This document shows positions 27,187 through 36,364 of a DNA stretch of 64,000 bases, piece after piece. The number at the start of each line of letters is the position of its first letter. The first letter of the stretch is position 1. Origin of the DNA: Chromatium weissei (GTDB taxonomy: Bacteria; Pseudomonadota; Gammaproteobacteria; Chromatiales; Chromatiaceae). The notes beneath the pieces were generated by a model. The model had not been told where the DNA came from and made no database searches. It saw only the letters and a program-made list of their open reading frames with translations. The stretch lies in NCBI RefSeq assembly GCF_016583765.1, contig NZ_NRRR01000002.1, positions 186,001 through 250,000 of the forward strand, given 5' to 3'. The position numbers were made by a program, and so were the translations under genes.

Positions 27187-30100
27187 TAATCTCTAAACGC
27201 GCTCCGGCGCGTCCACTAAATACCCGTAAATCTTCGTGAATACGTTGCCAGCATCGCGCATCCAAATTGATGCGCGATCCACGCATAGATACCGTTAAAA
27301 ATAAATCCGGTTCCAATAAATAAAAACTGAGATGCAGCGCAATGGGCTGAGATGGCTCCGGTGTTTTGCAATAGAGTTCTAACGTCAATTCAAATGATGC
27401 AGTTGCCAAACGCGGACGCTGCGTTTCAATTCGTCCCAATCCGCAATCCGGTTGTTGACAGCGTCGTCGCAACGCATACGCCAATTCTCGATCGCAGAAG
27501 ACGCAAATTGCGCGCTCAATCTCCATTAAATGCCGACGTGCATCGCGCAATCGCTGCGGCAATTCAGTTTCAGTGCGAATTTGGTTGCGCAATACGCGCC
27601 GCAAACGGTCGAATGCTTTGGGTAGAGTTCCACTATGAAAACCGCGCCGCAATAATCCACGCATCGTTTCACCGTGATTGCCGATGATCGCTAATTCAAT
27701 GGCTTGCACCTGCCGTAACGATTGATTGGCTGTTGGTGTTGGCAATTCCGGTTGCGAATGATTGGCCGCATAGAGTTTCCAATTCTCTTTTAATTCCCAT
27801 ACTAAAAAACCCGCCAATCCCGGTAATAATAAAACAGTCAACGTCACCAATGGATAAGCAATCCATTTGGGTAATAAACTGGCGGTGACAGTTAATAGAA
27901 AACTGGTGATTACTGGAAAAAAAGGCAGCATGACTTTGTGCCCAATGGTCACCAGTGGAAAGTGTTTAATTGGATTGACTTGTGGCTCCACCAGTACGGT
28001 GACGTAAAATTGAATCAGTGCGTCTAATAAGCGCCATACTGGAATGAGTAGGGCTTTGAATACCAGCGCCCAACGTGATTCTCCGTGCCGATGACTTAAT
28101 AGTTCTTCAATCCAATGTAAACCCTGTTGAAAACGCCGCGTGAATTCTTTGAAAAACTGCATCAATTCGCGTAATAAACCGAGAATTAATGTTTGATTGA
28201 CGATGCGCACAAAACGTCCGACTCCGCTGGCGGTGTCATCAAGTAAATGTCGTCCGGCGGGCGTATTGCGCACCAGCGTTCCGAGCGCCAGCGCCAGCGC
28301 AAATTGAAAAAAATTCAGTTGAATCAATGCACCTTCAATCACGCTGGCGATGACGATGACGGGTAGCACGAGAAACACGCCGATGACAAACGGACGCAGC
28401 AGATGTCGATCTAGGCCGCGCACCAGACTGGTTTCCAGTAATCGCAGCAGCGGTGGCCAGCGCAACAGTCGCCGCAGGCTGTCGTAAAACAGCAGCCGCA
28501 AACCCCACCACACGCCGCGTAACGTTGCCAGTGCGACGGTGCGCACGACGTGGGCGTGAATGATCACGTTAAGCATCAGACCGACGACGATGACCAACCA
28601 CAGCGGCGTTAAATCCAGATTGTGATGAATCAGCAGGCTGATCAGCACGTGCAGGGTTTTCAGTCCCAAAAATGCCAAGCCAAACGGCAATATCAAATAG
28701 CGGAGTGCCAGCCGTCCCAGCGCCGTGCCAAACAATGGCGCGCCAAGTTGCTGTAATCCTTTGAGATAAAATTCACCGGGTTTGTACACGCCCGGCAAGG
28801 CTCGCGCTGCGGAGCGATCAAATCGCGCCAGTCGGTCGCCACGAAACACGTCGTTGGCACTGAAATCGGGAAGACGGAGCACGTTGCGGGCGACGATGTC
28901 GCGCACATCGGTAAATTTGAGATGTCGGCGATGTTCAATCACATCCAGCAATTCGCGCAGCAATTTATGCGCGGCGACGGCTTCTCGATGATTGCTGGCG
29001 CTGAAACCAGCATCGGCAATGGCGCGCTGCAAATGCGGTTTGAGCTGTTTTTCTAAATGCACCGTGAACCGTCGCGCCAGCCGTTGCAGCGGTTGATGAA
29101 AACGCTCCACTGCCGAGGTTGCCCAGCCGAGCTGTTCCAAGCGCGTCAATCCGGCATCGAGCGCCCGCAACGCTTTGAGATTGGCTTGAAATGGCAACAC
29201 CTGTCGCAACGGCTGTTGACCAAAACTCAGCATCCATGCCAGCGGACGCAGGTAGTAGTAAGTCGTGCGGCTTTCAATCAGCACTCGCCCCAAGTCGCGC
29301 AACAGTGCCCGCGCCGTCCAAGCGCGTGATGAAACAAGAATGTCGGCGCTGAGATGTCGCACCAATTGGCTTAATTCTTGGGCGCTGTGCGGATCAAGTG
29401 CCCATTTTTCTGCGAGCAGCGCCGCCAATGCTGATTCGGCGGCGACGCGGCGATGAACGAGCATCTGTGAACGTTCGGGCGCGGCGTGAATGCAGGGTTC
29501 ACCAATGCGCGTGAAACGCCGCTGCGCGATGGCAAATTGCTCAATGACGGTAGCCAATCGACCGCTGCGTTCGGCCAGTTGTGCGCGGTGCGCGGCGTGA
29601 CGAAAGAGCAATAACGCCAGTTCCAAGCGAAAATTGGCGAGCATCAATGAAGTCGAACGAGGCAATTCAAATGGACGTGGCAGCGCCAGCAATCCGTCCA
29701 GTAGCGGTGCGAAGACGATCAGTAGCCAATGGCCAAGTTGCTCGCGCCAGCGCAGTGTTGTTGTTTGATTTGAAACAGTTAATGCGCGTATGGCTAAACA
29801 GGGTGCGCGATTGATGGGACAGGGTGTGCAGGGTTGATCGCAGCGCGTCGCTGGCGCGAATTCGATTGGTGACGGTGCATTGAAGCTGACTCGCGGTGCC
29901 GGTCGAGTGCGCACATCAGGATCAGATTGGCTGTAGGGTAAATCTGGTGGCAACGGCAGCAGATGCGCCGAGTCGCCGCAATGCGAATCGGGTTGAATAC
30001 GTTGCAATAATTCTGCAAGTGGCTGGTTTAATCCGCTGTCGTGCATCCATTGATCGAGCGCCGCCCAATCGTGAATTGCCGGAAACCAGCAGCCGCGCAC

Positions 30101-30664
30101 GCCGGGACTGAAATAGCGCAGTCGCGTGACCAGTGCGACAAAACCACGACACACCAGCGCGTCACTGAGACCGGCAGGAATGATGTTGTCACGTCCCAAT
30201 ACATCACGAATTTCTGCCACCGCAGCGACACCAATCAAGGTGTGTAATGTCGTCGTCGCTGCGTTCTGTTGCAGGTCGCACACCGCTTGCCAAGCGCGGG
30301 CGATTTCACCTTCAAAACGCCGTGCCCAATAATCGCGCAGCAGCCGAGTGAATTCGGCAGGGTCTAATCGCTGTTCTACGGGCATCGGCAACAGAATCAC
30401 TTGTGAAGGTAAATTCAACCCTTCAATGACTGCGAGTGCTTCGGGATTTTCTGACTCAAGTCCGCTGAGAAAGGCGGCAGCGGGCATCAGGTAATAACTG
30501 AGATCGGGAACGGAACCTTCGTAACCGGTGGTCTGAAGATGTTCGGTAATCAATCGCTCCATCGCCCGCGGATGAAACAAAAACACGCCCTCAGTGGGTT
30601 TGAACACCCGCGCCCGAAACAGCCGGGCGGTGGCATCGGCATCAGTTGAAGACTGGAGTGGCAC
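27179..30664 (-). CDS. Large membrane protein of unknown function (1161 aa)
   Basis: I do not recognise this protein. From a GTG start it has a mostly soluble N-terminal half (about 1-640) with a Cys cluster CDQPCTPCPINRAPC near residues 275-290. Hydrophobic segments follow at about 655-670, 680-705, 755-800 and 900-960, for example LWLVIVVGLMLNVIIHAH and YPLVTLTVLLLPGLAGFLVW. A soluble C-terminal tail has a further CVFCDRELA ... CQQPDC pair. No enzymatic motif is visible. It is convergent with bchD, overlapping it by eight bases. A link to photosynthetic membranes is possible only by position. Confidence 0.8.
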   Translation of the reverse strand: MPLQSSTDADATARLFRARVFKPTEGVFLFHPRAMERLITEHLQTTGYEGSVPDLSYYLMPAAAFLSGLESENPEALAVIEGLNLPSQVILLPMPVEQRLDPAEFTRLLRDYWARRFEGEIARAWQAVCDLQQNAATTTLHTLIGVAAVAEIRDVLGRDNIIPAGLSDALVCRGFVALVTRLRYFSPGVRGCWFPAIHDWAALDQWMHDSGLNQPLAELLQRIQPDSHCGDSAHLLPLPPDLPYSQSDPDVRTRPAPRVSFNAPSPIEFAPATRCDQPCTPCPINRAPCLAIRALTVSNQTTTLRWREQLGHWLLIVFAPLLDGLLALPRPFELPRSTSLMLANFRLELALLLFRHAAHRAQLAERSGRLATVIEQFAIAQRRFTRIGEPCIHAAPERSQMLVHRRVAAESALAALLAEKWALDPHSAQELSQLVRHLSADILVSSRAWTARALLRDLGRVLIESRTTYYYLRPLAWMLSFGQQPLRQVLPFQANLKALRALDAGLTRLEQLGWATSAVERFHQPLQRLARRFTVHLEKQLKPHLQRAIADAGFSASNHREAVAAHKLLRELLDVIEHRRHLKFTDVRDIVARNVLRLPDFSANDVFRGDRLARFDRSAARALPGVYKPGEFYLKGLQQLGAPLFGTALGRLALRYLILPFGLAFLGLKTLHVLISLLIHHNLDLTPLWLVIVVGLMLNVIIHAHVVRTVALATLRGVWWGLRLLFYDSLRRLLRWPPLLRLLETSLVRGLDRHLLRPFVIGVFLVLPVIVIASVIEGALIQLNFFQFALALALGTLVRNTPAGRHLLDDTASGVGRFVRIVNQTLILGLLRELMQFFKEFTRRFQQGLHWIEELLSHRHGESRWALVFKALLIPVWRLLDALIQFYVTVLVEPQVNPIKHFPLVTIGHKVMLPFFPVITSFLLTVTASLLPKWIAYPLVTLTVLLLPGLAGFLVWELKENWKLYAANHSQPELPTPTANQSLRQVQAIELAIIGNHGETMRGLLRRGFHSGTLPKAFDRLRRVLRNQIRTETELPQRLRDARRHLMEIERAICVFCDRELAYALRRRCQQPDCGLGRIETQRPRLATASFELTLELYCKTPEPSQPIALHLSFYLLEPDLFLTVSMRGSRINLDARCWQRIHEDLRVFSGRAGARLEIIN

Positions 30665-30676
30665 GGATAGACTCGA

Positions 30677-30859
30677 ATGGAATCAAAAAATGGCGCTAAC
30701 GATGCCAAGATGATGGCGGTCTACGCACAAAGACTGCGACGATTGTATGCTGAATCAAGCGTATTATTCGGTGTTGAAGTCAAGATGGCGAACGACAAAC
30801 GCATCACATTTCCGAATGCGCCTCGTTTGAGTAAGACACGCATCATTGCGGTGCGCTGA
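30677..30859 (+). CDS. Possible small protein upstream of the 119-aa protein
   Basis: A 60-codon frame, basic, beginning MESKNGANDAKMMAVYAQRLRRLY, divergent from the 1161-residue protein and ending in TGATG so that its stop overlaps the start of the next gene. No family is recognised and no strong ribosome site precedes it; it may instead be the leader of the downstream gene. Confidence 0.25.
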   Translation: MESKNGANDAKMMAVYAQRLRRLYAESSVLFGVEVKMANDKRITFPNAPRLSKTRIIAVR

Positions 30860-31218
30860 TGACGGAGTCGAAATCGATTATGCACTATCGCGTTTTTTAT
30901 CTATTCGAGCGATCAGGTGAAGCTGTTTCTTCGGTCAATGCCATTGAAATGAGCGCCCGATCAATTTGTGAACAATTGCTGCCTCGATTACAGGGTGCAG
31001 ACGATTATCTCGGTTTAATCGATGCGCAAGATAACATTCTGCAAATTTTCCGCGAACCAACAACCGTTGGCGGTTATTGGTTAGAATTACCACTCGATGC
31101 AGCAAAGGCGTCCTATGGACGAGAATTGAATTTTGCAACACTGCAAACACTGCTCCTTGAATTACCAGCGATCTTTAATCGAGAAGATATTCCCGAATTA
31201 AAATACCGTCCTTGGTGA
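30859..31218 (+). CDS. Conserved-looking small protein of unknown function
   Basis: 119 residues, no signal peptide or membrane segment. The body from about residue 8 (MHYRVFYLFERSGEAVSSVNAIEMSARSI) is of mixed alpha/beta character, with QDNILQIFREP and GGYWLELPLD suggesting strands. I do not recognise the family. ATG 30859 overlaps the preceding frame's stop; ATG 30880 is an alternative. It runs convergently towards the Csx16 gene, separated by a strong hairpin, so it is probably not part of that operon. Confidence 0.6.
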   Translation: MTESKSIMHYRVFYLFERSGEAVSSVNAIEMSARSICEQLLPRLQGADDYLGLIDAQDNILQIFREPTTVGGYWLELPLDAAKASYGRELNFATLQTLLLELPAIFNREDIPELKYRPW

Positions 31219-31246
31219 TTCGCAGTGCCTTCTTTCATTTACACCG

Positions 31247-31287
31247 ATTCTAAACGTCAAACACCATTTTGAATTGACGTTTAGAAT
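31247..31287. terminator. Bidirectional hairpin between the 119-aa gene and csx16
   Basis: Fourteen perfectly paired bases (31247-31260 with 31274-31287, ATTCTAAACGTCAA and its complement) around a 13-base loop, between two convergent genes. No long T-run follows on either strand, so termination is inferred from strength and position. Confidence 0.55.
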
Positions 31288-31312
31288 ATCAATCAACGGT
31301 GCATTTCAACAT

Positions 31313-31612
31313 CTACGGTGATTCAATTCGCCGCACCTGGTATTCTTCAATACAGGCTCCGCAATTCCGCATTGTTTCAGCCGTTAATTCCACTCCGCGC
31401 AATGCTGGTGGCAATTCAAGCGACAGATGCAAATATCGACCACCACGCGCACAAACTTTCGCAGCAAGATTAACGGGCAATGAACCAATCACAACATCAT
31501 TGGCATTCACGATTGCAATATCAAGATGCGCTACAAGCGCATCGACATGAATTCCTTCTTCAATCGCCCAATTGTGAGCGCCAGCATGGCGAGTAACAAA
31601 ATAAGTCGTCAT
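31313..31612 (-). CDS. csx16: CRISPR-associated protein Csx16
   Basis: 99-residue protein matching the Csx16 (VVA1548/TIGR02620) family over its full length: MTTYFVTRHAGAHNWA at the start, VDALVAHLD, VVIGSLPVNLAAKVCARGG, YLHLSLELP and ELTAETMRNCGA. Csx16 accompanies type III CRISPR systems. Recent reports, recalled from memory, place it among ring nucleases that degrade cyclic oligoadenylate and so switch off CARF effectors. Its start lies four bases after the stop of the CARF nuclease gene, a tight two-gene operon. No CRISPR array or other cas gene is in the window. Confidence 0.9.
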   Translation of the reverse strand: MTTYFVTRHAGAHNWAIEEGIHVDALVAHLDIAIVNANDVVIGSLPVNLAAKVCARGGRYLHLSLELPPALRGVELTAETMRNCGACIEEYQVRRIESP

Positions 31613-31616
31613 TGTA

Positions 31617-32906
31617 TTAAAAACCTGTTGGCAAATAGGATTCAAGCCACTGCGTCATTGCATTTTCAAAGGTGATTTCTGTTGCATCGTTTTGATGTGG
31701 AAAAGTAAAGGCAATGAATTTGAATTGTTTCCATTCTCGCATTGCAGCGGTTTTTTTACTCAAGGCTTGATGCCATTTTTCATTTTCAAATACAGGATAG
31801 GATGGTGCACAGATTGCGATTCTTGCCAATTGTGAAGAGCTACGTTGCAATTCACCGAGACGCGAATTCATATCCTTAATTTTCGCATCAAATGATTTAC
31901 ATTCTAAATGCAGCAGAATGCCATTTTTAAGCAGCAATGCCGTATCTAATTCCGCCACATCTTCTTTTTTTCCGCGCTGGCGCACCTTCACATTACACCA
32001 AACAGATTGAACGATTTGTTCAAATCGTGGATTGGTTTTCAACCAGCAAACAACTCGCGCTGCAACGGCATCTTCTAATTCACGTCCGATATTCGGCGCT
32101 TCATCGTCGCCAACACAATTCCATGCTTCGCGGTCTAATTGATGGGCGCAGTTGTATAGCGCTTCTAAATTCCGTTTTTTAATTTTAGATGATTCATTGA
32201 TTTCGAGATTGCAGGCTTTGCATATTTGCGCCTGAAATTGATCGCCGTATTCAGGTGCTAACTGCGTTGCCTGTTGATAAGAAAAGGCTTTTTTTGGTGC
32301 ATCTGGATGTGTTTGTATCCAATCAAAAATGCGCTGATGACAATCACGGGTGTAATCAACGTCTAATCCATAACGTGGTTTTTTTGGTAATTCTGTTGTT
32401 GGCCACACGCGCCGTTCATGACTCGATACAATTTCACGATTATTACATGCCAATACCTCACTTAAATCCACCTGATGACGCGAATAAAATGTCGCATTGA
32501 TTGGTTGATTATCGCGCTCGCGCTCCAATACACAAACACGATCTGAGTTATATAGCAATTCATCAAGATGTCCGTTGAGCGCCTTGGCTGCCGCCATCAT
32601 TTGCAATTTCGTTCCGCCATTGGCAACTAATTTAATGATATTACCGGTCGTCGTGATTAGCGGATGTTGACGCAATACGCGATGAATGGATGCAGGTTCG
32701 TCATCGACTTCAATTAAATGAATGGCAGTGACACCCTGTTGACGTAATACGTCACATGCGCCAGTACTCCAGTTCGATTTTTTTGCAGTGGCGCTTTCAA
32801 TCCACAGCACTTGATCGCCACACTGTGCCAATTCAAGAATCGGTAGAATGTTAGCGATGTTTTGGCTAGTTGATAACGCAACGAATACGGTTGAATGTTG
32901 GGACAT
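31617..32906 (-). CDS. CARF-domain nuclease, Can2/Card1-like CRISPR ancillary effector
   Basis: 429 residues. The N-terminal ~140 residues have a CARF-type Rossmann fold (VFVALSTSQNIANILPILEL, then KLVANGGTKLQMMAAAKAL), expected to bind cyclic oligoadenylate made by Cas10. The C-terminus has a PD-(D/E)XK nuclease with D321 (VAELDTALLL) and E335-x-K337 (LHLECKSF). The middle ~150 residues are helical and unassigned. Card1 and Can2 cleave nucleic acids when activated by cA4 during type III immunity; the same role is inferred. It is downstream of guaB but insulated by a terminator. No Shine-Dalgarno sequence is visible; an inverted repeat abuts the start codon. Confidence 0.85.
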   Translation of the reverse strand: MSQHSTVFVALSTSQNIANILPILELAQCGDQVLWIESATAKKSNWSTGACDVLRQQGVTAIHLIEVDDEPASIHRVLRQHPLITTTGNIIKLVANGGTKLQMMAAAKALNGHLDELLYNSDRVCVLERERDNQPINATFYSRHQVDLSEVLACNNREIVSSHERRVWPTTELPKKPRYGLDVDYTRDCHQRIFDWIQTHPDAPKKAFSYQQATQLAPEYGDQFQAQICKACNLEINESSKIKKRNLEALYNCAHQLDREAWNCVGDDEAPNIGRELEDAVAARVVCWLKTNPRFEQIVQSVWCNVKVRQRGKKEDVAELDTALLLKNGILLHLECKSFDAKIKDMNSRLGELQRSSSQLARIAICAPSYPVFENEKWHQALSKKTAAMREWKQFKFIAFTFPHQNDATEITFENAMTQWLESYLPTGF

Positions 32907-32952
32907 AGATACGATGTTGTGATTGATATTACCGGAATAACGTGTCGTATCT
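32907..32952 (-). promoter_or_regulatory. Inverted repeat abutting the CARF nuclease start codon
   Basis: AGATACGA (32907-32914) and its exact complement TCGTATCT (32945-32952) are separated by 30 bases. On the coding strand the second arm ends immediately before the ATG. It could be an operator or a leader hairpin that hides the initiation site; no ribosome-binding sequence is visible between the arms. Confidence 0.4.
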
Positions 32953-32968
32953 GTAAATTTTCAATGAA

Positions 32969-32991
32969 AGACGGAGCGATAAGCTCCGTCT
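32969..32991 (-). terminator. Rho-independent terminator of guaB
   Basis: Nine perfect pairs (AGACGGAGC with GCTCCGTCT) around a five-base loop, 26 bases after the guaB stop and followed by TTTCATT on the minus strand. It separates guaB from the CARF-csx16 operon. Confidence 0.75.
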
Positions 32992-33017
32992 CATTCGGTT
33001 AAAACACGATTCGAACC

Positions 33018-34550
<1,533 letters not shown>

Positions 34551-34708
34551 TCATAATCGCTGCGCGTGATAGCCTGTGATTGTTTCTCAGCATAAAGAAG
34601 TTTTCAGTTGTCGGTTATCAGTCACAACCGCATTTTTGGTTGATCCATGAAAACCAAATCAATCGCTTATATTCCCAATCGCTTAACCTCATTCAATAGG
34701 TCATTGTC

Positions 34709-35338
34709 ATGCAACAACTTACTTCCGCTGGTCAGAATTTAGTCGCCGAGCTCGCCGGACGACACGGTTTCAGCACCGATGCTGTAACGCACATGCTGCT
34801 TGCCGTATTGCACGGCAACGGTTCAATGGCACAATTTAATCATTTTGAATTTGGCGGTGGCGGGCAATGGATGTCTGGCGGAATGATCATGCTCGGTGAC
34901 ATGTTTAATCACGGATTGAAAGGACGCGTGAACGCACTGTGTATTGAAATTGCGCAGGTGCTGGCGCGACAACCCGAGTTAATTCACAGCGGCAATTTTC
35001 AATCGCAAACGCAGAGCGGTTTTAATGAACAAACCCAAATCGCTGGCGGTTTTTCCGGCCAATCAAGCCTATTCATTCCTGATCCGGCGATCAATTGGTG
35101 GCCAGCAGAACTCGGTGCACCCAATGCAACCGGAGCGCAAAACAACGTTAAATACGCTTATTTTGCAAACAGTCACCGACTAGCAGTTGAAACCGGTGGT
35201 TCATGCTGGATTTATGACACACTCGATCATCAAATTAGTGGCTTTTCTCAACAACAGGGTGGAGGCACTTCAATTACCTTTAACAGTCAATACGGAATAG
35301 TGAATCTCGCCACATTACCAGTCGTGATGCGCACTTAA
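34709..35338 (+). CDS. SHOCT-type conserved hypothetical protein
   Basis: 209 residues, soluble. The N-terminus MQQLTSAGQNLVAELAGRHG, then HMLLAVLHGNGSMAQFNHFE, GQWMSGGMIMLGDMFNHGLK, a low-complexity Gln/Gly/Ser region (about 100-120) and a C-terminal WWPAELGAPNATGAQNN, YAYFANSHRLAVETGG, SGFSQQQGGG form an arrangement widespread in proteobacteria and usually labelled SHOCT-domain protein. Function is unknown. Start ATG 34709; a hairpin lies just after the stop. Confidence 0.75.
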   Translation: MQQLTSAGQNLVAELAGRHGFSTDAVTHMLLAVLHGNGSMAQFNHFEFGGGGQWMSGGMIMLGDMFNHGLKGRVNALCIEIAQVLARQPELIHSGNFQSQTQSGFNEQTQIAGGFSGQSSLFIPDPAINWWPAELGAPNATGAQNNVKYAYFANSHRLAVETGGSCWIYDTLDHQISGFSQQQGGGTSITFNSQYGIVNLATLPVVMRT

Positions 35339-35346
35339 AAACGTGA

Positions 35347-35376
35347 TTGGCGTTACTAGCAAATCAAGTACGCCAA
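35347..35376 (+). terminator. Possible terminator hairpin after the SHOCT-type gene
   Basis: TTGGCGT (35347-35353) pairs with ACGCCAA (35370-35376); the stem can extend inward by ACT/AGT past one bulged T. Only nine bases after the stop codon; no strong T-run follows, so function is uncertain. Confidence 0.4.
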
Positions 35377-35414
35377 TAAACCGATTGATATGATTCAGCT
35401 TTGAGAAAACTAAC

Positions 35415-36185
35415 GTGTCTGCCTTAATGAGCTTTGAGCAACCACTAAATGAACGCATTCGTACTTTTTTGCGAATTGAACATCTGTATGAGCAAGTTCA
35501 AAACTTTATACCGCAAACAAGTATTGTAGCGCGCAGAGCAACCATTGCTAACTTCATCGATCTCGCAAGCGTCACAGCGCGTTCTGATTTGAAAAACGAA
35601 ATCTCTAAAGAATTAGATCGTTTACTCAATACGCTGCAACGCATTGCTAAACAACCGGAAGTGAATACCGAGGCGCTGGAACAAGTGTTGATCAACCTGA
35701 GTCAAGCAGCGAATGTTTTACGTCAACTCAATTGCCCAATTGGACAAAATGCCCGTGAAGATGAGTTTCTAAAAGCAATTAGTCAACGCAATAGTTTACC
35801 GGGAGGCGCGTGCCGCTTTGATTTGCCGCATTATCATTATTGGTTGTTGCAGCCAGCAGATTTACATCAAGCCTGGTTTACCCATTGGCTGGAAGATTTA
35901 GAACCAGCGATAACAGCGATTAAATTGATGCTGTCGTTAATTCGGAATAGTGCAGAAACGCGCACTCTCACTGCAAATAACGGTTTCTTTCAAGAAGCAT
36001 TAAATCCCGAATTTCCTGCGCAATTGCTGCGCGTATGGCTTGCACCTGCAACCAATTGTTATCCAGAAATTAGTGGACATAAAAACCGCTACAGTATTCG
36101 TTTTGTGAGTGTGGCCTTGGATGGAAGAGCGACTTCACCCTGCACTGAAGATGTGCCCTTTAACCTTGCTTGCTGTGTGCTCTAA
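35415..36185 (+). CDS. zapD: Cell division protein ZapD
   Basis: Cytoplasmic factor that cross-links FtsZ protofilaments. 256 residues from a GTG start; the N-terminus MSFEQPLNERIRTFLRIEHL matches ZapD/YacF, followed by a helical domain (about 30-120, ANFIDLASVTARSDLKNEI) and a beta-sandwich domain with CRFDLPHYHYWL and HWLEDLEPAITAIKLMLSLI. The C-terminus VPFNLACCVL is typical. Its common neighbours coaE and yacG are not adjacent here. Confidence 0.93.
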   Translation: MSALMSFEQPLNERIRTFLRIEHLYEQVQNFIPQTSIVARRATIANFIDLASVTARSDLKNEISKELDRLLNTLQRIAKQPEVNTEALEQVLINLSQAANVLRQLNCPIGQNAREDEFLKAISQRNSLPGGACRFDLPHYHYWLLQPADLHQAWFTHWLEDLEPAITAIKLMLSLIRNSAETRTLTANNGFFQEALNPEFPAQLLRVWLAPATNCYPEISGHKNRYSIRFVSVALDGRATSPCTEDVPFNLACCVL

Positions 36186-36364
36186 ATGCTTTGAAATAAG
36201 CGGGTTCAATTCAACGTATCTGATTCGAAAAAGAGACTGCCACCAAAGCGCATTGCTGCTGAAGTCACAAGCGTATTTTTAATCGCATTTTCATTTGAGC
36301 GTTCTAAATACGGCACATTTCCTGCTTATTCCGTTATTCGAACTCACCAAGGAATTTTACAACG

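Noticed and set aside
31219-32968. A CRISPR array near csx16
   Set aside because: No set of regularly spaced direct repeats was found in the gaps around the CARF-csx16 operon; the hairpin at 31247-31287 is a single inverted repeat.
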